From: Mycolicibacter sinensis
GTDB taxonomy: Bacteria; Actinomycetota; Actinomycetes; Mycobacteriales; Mycobacteriaceae
Assembly (NCBI RefSeq): GCF_001667375.1
Contig: NZ_LZIN01000060.1
Coordinates: forward strand, 1-55,539
DNA: 55,539 nucleotides
Direction: 5' to 3'
Below the pieces are notes generated by a model. The model saw nothing but the letters and a program-made list of their open reading frames with translations. It was not told the origin of the DNA and did not search any database. The position numbers were made by a program, and so were the translations under genes. Numbering within the stretch: position 1 is the first letter of the stretch; each line of letters opens with the position of its first letter. Positions 52,468 through 55,539 of this stretch are shown here, piece after piece.

Positions 52468-53289
52468 TCACGCCTCGCGCGTCAAGGTGGCGGCGTAGTC
52501 GGGTACGTACCGGTAGTTCTCGCGATCGGGGCGCTGATAGTTCCCGGTGTCGACGGGCCGCTCCGGTAGGTCCACCTGCCGGAGCGCCACCTCGGAGTAG
52601 GGAATCGTCGACAGCAGGTGCGCCATCATGTTCAGCCGCGCGTGCTTCTTGATCTCCGACTCGACCACGTACCAGGGACTCGCCGCGACGTCGGTGTGCG
52701 CCATCATCTCGTCGCGGGCCCGTGAGTAGTCGTCCCAGCGGTTCACCGCCTCGAGGTCCATCGGAGACAACTTCCACCGCCGCAGCGGATCGTTGCGGCG
52801 CTTGCGGAAGCGGCGCAGCTGCTCGCCTTGCGAGACCGAGAACCAGTACTTGCGCAGCAGGATTCCGTCGTCGACCAGCAGCTGCTCGAAGACCGGGGCC
52901 TGCTCCAAAAAGCGCGAATGCTCGTCCGGCGTGCAGAACCCCATCACCTTCTCGACACCGGCGCGGTTGTACCAGGACCGGTCGAAAAGGGTGATCTCGC
53001 CGCGAGTCGGCAGCGCCGCGGCGTAACGCTGGAAGTACCACTGTCCGCGTTCGCGTTCGGTGGGCGCCGGAAGCGCCGCCACGCGCACCACGCGCGGGTT
53101 GAGGCTTTCGGTGATGCGCTTGATGGCACCGCCTTTGCCGGCGGCGTCGCGGCCTTCGAAGATCACCACGACCCGAGCGCCGGTGGTCCGCACCCACTCC
53201 TGCAGTTTGACGAATTCGGTTTGCAGCCGCTGCAACTCGGCCTTGTATACGTCGTCGGCGATCCGGTGCGCGGCGGACTTGCCGCTCAT
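52468..53289 (-). CDS. ppk2: Polyphosphate kinase 2
   Basis: 273 residues of the PPK2 family: Walker A GRDAAGKGGAIK near residue 47, Walker B/lid FDRSWYNRAGVE near residue 102, KYWFSVSQGEQ, and SPMDLEAVNRWDDY. PPK2 makes or uses polyphosphate with NDP/NTP, favouring GTP synthesis in M. tuberculosis (Rv3232c). ATG 53289 overlaps the stop of the upstream WS/DGAT gene (ATGA), so the two are coupled. Confidence 0.93.
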   Translation of the reverse strand: MSGKSAAHRIADDVYKAELQRLQTEFVKLQEWVRTTGARVVVIFEGRDAAGKGGAIKRITESLNPRVVRVAALPAPTERERGQWYFQRYAAALPTRGEITLFDRSWYNRAGVEKVMGFCTPDEHSRFLEQAPVFEQLLVDDGILLRKYWFSVSQGEQLRRFRKRRNDPLRRWKLSPMDLEAVNRWDDYSRARDEMMAHTDVAASPWYVVESEIKKHARLNMMAHLLSTIPYSEVALRQVDLPERPVDTGNYQRPDRENYRYVPDYAATLTREA

Positions 53290-54680
53290 GTAGCCGCCTC
53301 CAGCAGTTCTGCGAGGGCCTCGTCCAACAGCGCCGAGACCAGCCCGACGTCGCTCATCGACTTGCGGTCGGCGTTGACCCCGTAGTACAGCGTGCCGTTG
53401 TAGGACGTGACCCCGATGGTGAACGCCTTGTTGGGCAAAAGCGGCGGCACATCGTAGGTCTCGAGCAGCTTGGCGCCGCAGACGTAGAGCTGGCGCTGGG
53501 CACCGGGAGCATTGGTGATCAACAGGTTGAACACCCGCCCGGAGAACCCGGCAAAAGCGGTCGCAACCCGAACACCCATCGCGTGCAGCGTTGGTGGCGC
53601 GAACCCCGACACGGTCAGGATGGTGCGGGCGTCCACCAAACCGGTCGAGGTGGGGTGCGATTCGGTGGCATAAGCGATCTGGGAGAGCCGCACCACCGGA
53701 TTGGGTTCTCCGACCGGCAGATCCACCAGGAACGGGGTCACCGCACCGATGGGTTGGCCCGCGGTGTCGTATTCGTGGCCGGGGTACACCGACAGCGGCG
53801 CCATGGCCCGCACCGTCCGGGTCGATCCGACCGGCTCGCCTCGGGACAACAGCCAATTGCGCAGCGCGCCGGTGATCACCGCGAGCACGACGTCGTTGAT
53901 GGCGCAGTCATAGCGGCCCCGTACCGTGCGATAGTCCTCCAGCTTGCCCTGCGCCACGGTGAAGAGCCGGTTCTGCGAAACCTGCGTGTTGAGTGGGGTG
54001 TTCGGCGCCGTGCCGCGCGCGACCGCCCGGGCCGTGTCGAACGCCTTGCGGCCCAACCAGCTCAGCGGGCTGCCGACCGTCGATCCCACCGCCCGCAGCT
54101 GGGTGCGCGGCGCCACCACCCAGTCCCCGACCGCGCCCAAGACCAGTTCGACGGCGCCGGGCTCGCGGCGCGGCACCCAGATGTCCTCGTCGAACGGCGG
54201 CGGGCGCTGCGTCCGGTCGACCAGAACGTGCCCGAGGGCCGGTGCGGCCATGCCGTTCACCAACGCCTGGTGCGACTTGATGTACAGCGCGATGCGATTG
54301 TCGGCCAAGCCCTCGATCAGGTACAGCTCCCACAGCGGCCGGAGCCGGTCCAGCCGCTGCTGGCCGAGGTACGCGATCAGCTCGTGCAACTGCCGGTCGC
54401 TACCCGGAGACGGGACCGCGAGATGGCGTACGTGATAGGTGATGTCGAACTCGTGGTCGTCCACCCACACCGGGCGGGCCAGGCTCATGCTGACTTCGCG
54501 GATCTTCTGCCGGTAACGCGGGACCTGCGGCAGCCGTTGCTCGACGGTGGTCAGCAGCTTCTCATAGCTCAGCCCGCCCCGCGGATTGCCCAGCACATGC
54601 AGCGATTGCACGTACATCGGCGTGGTCGTGTTCTCCAACTGGTAGAAGGCCGCATCCGTCGCCGACAACCGGTTCACCAT
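53286..54680 (-). CDS. Wax ester synthase/diacylglycerol acyltransferase-like protein (Tgs3 type)
   Basis: 464 residues from ATG 54680 (MVNRLSATDAAFYQLE). WS/DGAT fold with PLWELYLIEGL, the conserved CINDVVLAVITGALRNWL, and a C-terminal NAPG segment. The catalytic HHxxxDG motif reads HQALVNG (His137, Gln138, Asn142), so both the second His and the Asp are replaced; activity is in doubt. In M. tuberculosis this locus is split into Rv3233c and Rv3234c (tgs3); here it is one gene. Coupled to ppk2. ATG 54680 is favoured over 54746, which lacks homology. Confidence 0.87.
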   Translation of the reverse strand: MVNRLSATDAAFYQLENTTTPMYVQSLHVLGNPRGGLSYEKLLTTVEQRLPQVPRYRQKIREVSMSLARPVWVDDHEFDITYHVRHLAVPSPGSDRQLHELIAYLGQQRLDRLRPLWELYLIEGLADNRIALYIKSHQALVNGMAAPALGHVLVDRTQRPPPFDEDIWVPRREPGAVELVLGAVGDWVVAPRTQLRAVGSTVGSPLSWLGRKAFDTARAVARGTAPNTPLNTQVSQNRLFTVAQGKLEDYRTVRGRYDCAINDVVLAVITGALRNWLLSRGEPVGSTRTVRAMAPLSVYPGHEYDTAGQPIGAVTPFLVDLPVGEPNPVVRLSQIAYATESHPTSTGLVDARTILTVSGFAPPTLHAMGVRVATAFAGFSGRVFNLLITNAPGAQRQLYVCGAKLLETYDVPPLLPNKAFTIGVTSYNGTLYYGVNADRKSMSDVGLVSALLDEALAELLEAAT

Positions 54681-54882
54681 GGCAGCCCGCCCTCCCAGCA
54701 CTCGATCCGAACGGCGCTGCAAGCGGCCCGAACCGGAGAAAAACACTGCCGCTCACGGTAGCCCGCCGCCGTCGCGCCGCGCACGCGGATACGGCCGCGC
54801 CGCGATTGTGCCATGATCGCCGGACACATCCTGCCACTCTCCAGCAGGACTGTCCGATCGGACCGACCCGTGGGGAGCTGCT
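54681..54882. other. Divergent gap between the WS/DGAT and Rv3235-like genes
   Basis: About 200 bp. Contains a possible ribosome site (GGGGAG) for the plus-strand gene; no other motif recognised. Confidence 0.4.
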
Positions 54883-55410
54883 GTGACCGTCACCCCGAAC
54901 CCGTCCGTGCGCTCGAGCGTCGCGCCGGTGATCGACTACGAACCACCGGCCCGCGCGGCGGTGCCGTGCCGGCCCGTGCCGCCGGTATCGGCGCCCTTGT
55001 CGCGGCCGCGCCGGGGGCATCCGCCGGGACTGTGGCCGCACCGTCCGGCGCGAGGCGGGCTGCCGGCGCCGCTGCAGTCGGCCGCGGTCTTCGCCGACGC
55101 CGCGCTACGCCGGGTCTTGGAGGTCATCGACGGGCGTCGTCCAACGGCGCATATGCATCCGCTGCTGGCCACCGGGCTGGCCGAATCGGTGCTGGCGGCG
55201 CGCCCGTTCGCCAGGGCCGGAGGCGGGCCGGCGACACTGCAGCGGGTGCGGGTGCAACCGGCCGGATCCGCCGAGCCGACCACCGCCGTCGAGGCGTTCG
55301 GCACCTACCGGCGTGGCCGGCGTACGCATGCGCTGGCCTGCCGCATCGAGCGGGTTGCCGGACCCAGCGGTGTCACGGCCTGGCAGATCGTCGCCCTGCA
55401 CATCGGCTGA
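54883..55410 (+). CDS. Rv3235-like Ala/Arg/Pro-rich protein (DUF6459)
   Basis: 175 residues from GTG 54883 (VTVTPNPSVRSSVAP), with GGGGAG upstream. The N-terminal 60 residues are Pro/Arg-rich and disordered; a compact C-terminal domain follows (FADAALRRVLEVIDGRRP, EAFGTYRRGRRTHALACRIE, ending WQIVALHIG). Such proteins are found next to secA1 in many mycobacteria. Function unknown. Confidence 0.82.
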   Translation: MTVTPNPSVRSSVAPVIDYEPPARAAVPCRPVPPVSAPLSRPRRGHPPGLWPHRPARGGLPAPLQSAAVFADAALRRVLEVIDGRRPTAHMHPLLATGLAESVLAARPFARAGGGPATLQRVRVQPAGSAEPTTAVEAFGTYRRGRRTHALACRIERVAGPSGVTAWQIVALHIG

Positions 55411-55435
55411 GGGCTTCGCGCTGTTGCAGGCCGAA

Positions 55436-55490
55436 TCAGCTCTTGCGCGTCTTGGGCGGTTTGGGGCCGCGGCCTCCGACGGTACCGCGG
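55436..55490 (-). CDS. 3' end of a convergent gene, probably secA1
   Basis: Minus strand ends GGRGPKPPKTRKS before TGA (55438-55436). This matches the known basic SecA1 tail (GRG-KPPK pattern) and the place of secA1 beside the Rv3235 gene in other mycobacteria. Only the last codons look convincing; see the finding on the neighbouring plus-strand segment. Confidence 0.5.
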
Positions 55491-55492
55491 GG

Positions 55493-55539
55493 CTGACCTA
55501 CTCCGGTCCCGACGAGGACGGCTCGGCTCAGGTGCGGCG
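55493..55539 (+). pseudogene. Plus-strand segment resembling a SecA1 C-terminal peptide
   Basis: Reads LTYSGPDEDGSAQVR on the plus strand up to the window edge. This strongly resembles a segment about 40 residues before the SecA1 C-terminus, but in the opposite orientation to the tail at 55436. A local inversion, or a joint in the assembly, is the simplest reading; it rests on my recollection of SecA1 sequence. Confidence 0.35.

Noticed and set aside
52468..53856. A 462-codon version of ppk2
   Set aside because: The extra N-terminus is antisense-like Arg-rich sequence in the WS/DGAT gene; ATG 53289 gives family length and the ATGA overlap.

Overview
The window is chromosomal DNA of a mycobacterium. 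It is high-GC with WhiB regulators, PE/PPE genes, mycoredoxin, AdnAB, MoeZ, SigH/RshA and many GTG or leaderless starts. Gene order follows the M. tuberculosis Rv3197A (whiB7) to Rv3235 block, followed by the 3' end of what looks like secA1. It is not M. tuberculosis: Rv3209, Rv3216 and Rv3225c have no counterpart here, YbaK and the WS/DGAT protein are intact, and about 15 kb of accessory genes lie between sigH and the SRAP gene. A non-tuberculous species is likely (inference).

Layout. 1-12.5 kb: 5' part of whiB7 with its leader (promoter, small uORF, intrinsic attenuator), uvrD2, mrx1, nudC, a K+ channel-like protein, the AdnA/AdnB recombination motor-nuclease, a lipase and a Cys-less alkyltransferase-like protein. 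12.6-25.5 kb: housekeeping and regulatory genes (moeZ, a DUF3152 zincin, TetR, TB9.4, a ferritin-like protein, rhlE, an Rv3212-like protein, a Soj-like ATPase, gpm2, entC, a membrane protein, a lipid kinase, whiB1). 25.5-29.9 kb: pdtaS, a biotin carrier protein (TB7.3), a secreted Pro/Ala-rich protein, the 24-residue ribosomal protein bL37, the sigH-rshA thiol-stress module and ybaK.

29.9-47 kb is accessory. It holds a small TetR-controlled stress cluster (STAS protein, CsbD protein, TetR) marked by four near-identical 15-bp palindromes; an SDR; a 2OG dioxygenase-methyltransferase operon; a two-component system; two PPE genes ending in SHOCT domains; SRAP; a methyltransferase; a flavin monooxygenase; a PE-PPE-PPE operon; and a Ser/Thr kinase. 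47-55.5 kb returns to conserved order: aroA-rsgA, desA3 and its reductase (with overlapping palindromes at the desA3 promoter), a DUF6912 protein, ppk2, a WS/DGAT-like protein, an Rv3235-like protein and the window edge.

The most unusual signals are: (1) a roughly 57-bp palindromic repeat inserted in frame in both adnA and adnB, with fragments elsewhere; (2) the four TetR-type operators; (3) 11-bp-phased GTGAAC direct repeats shared by the response-regulator/PPE and PE/PPE promoters; (4) PPE proteins with C-terminal SHOCT domains; (5) an apparent inversion in the secA1 3' end at the window edge. All family assignments were made by reading the sequence; no database search was possible.
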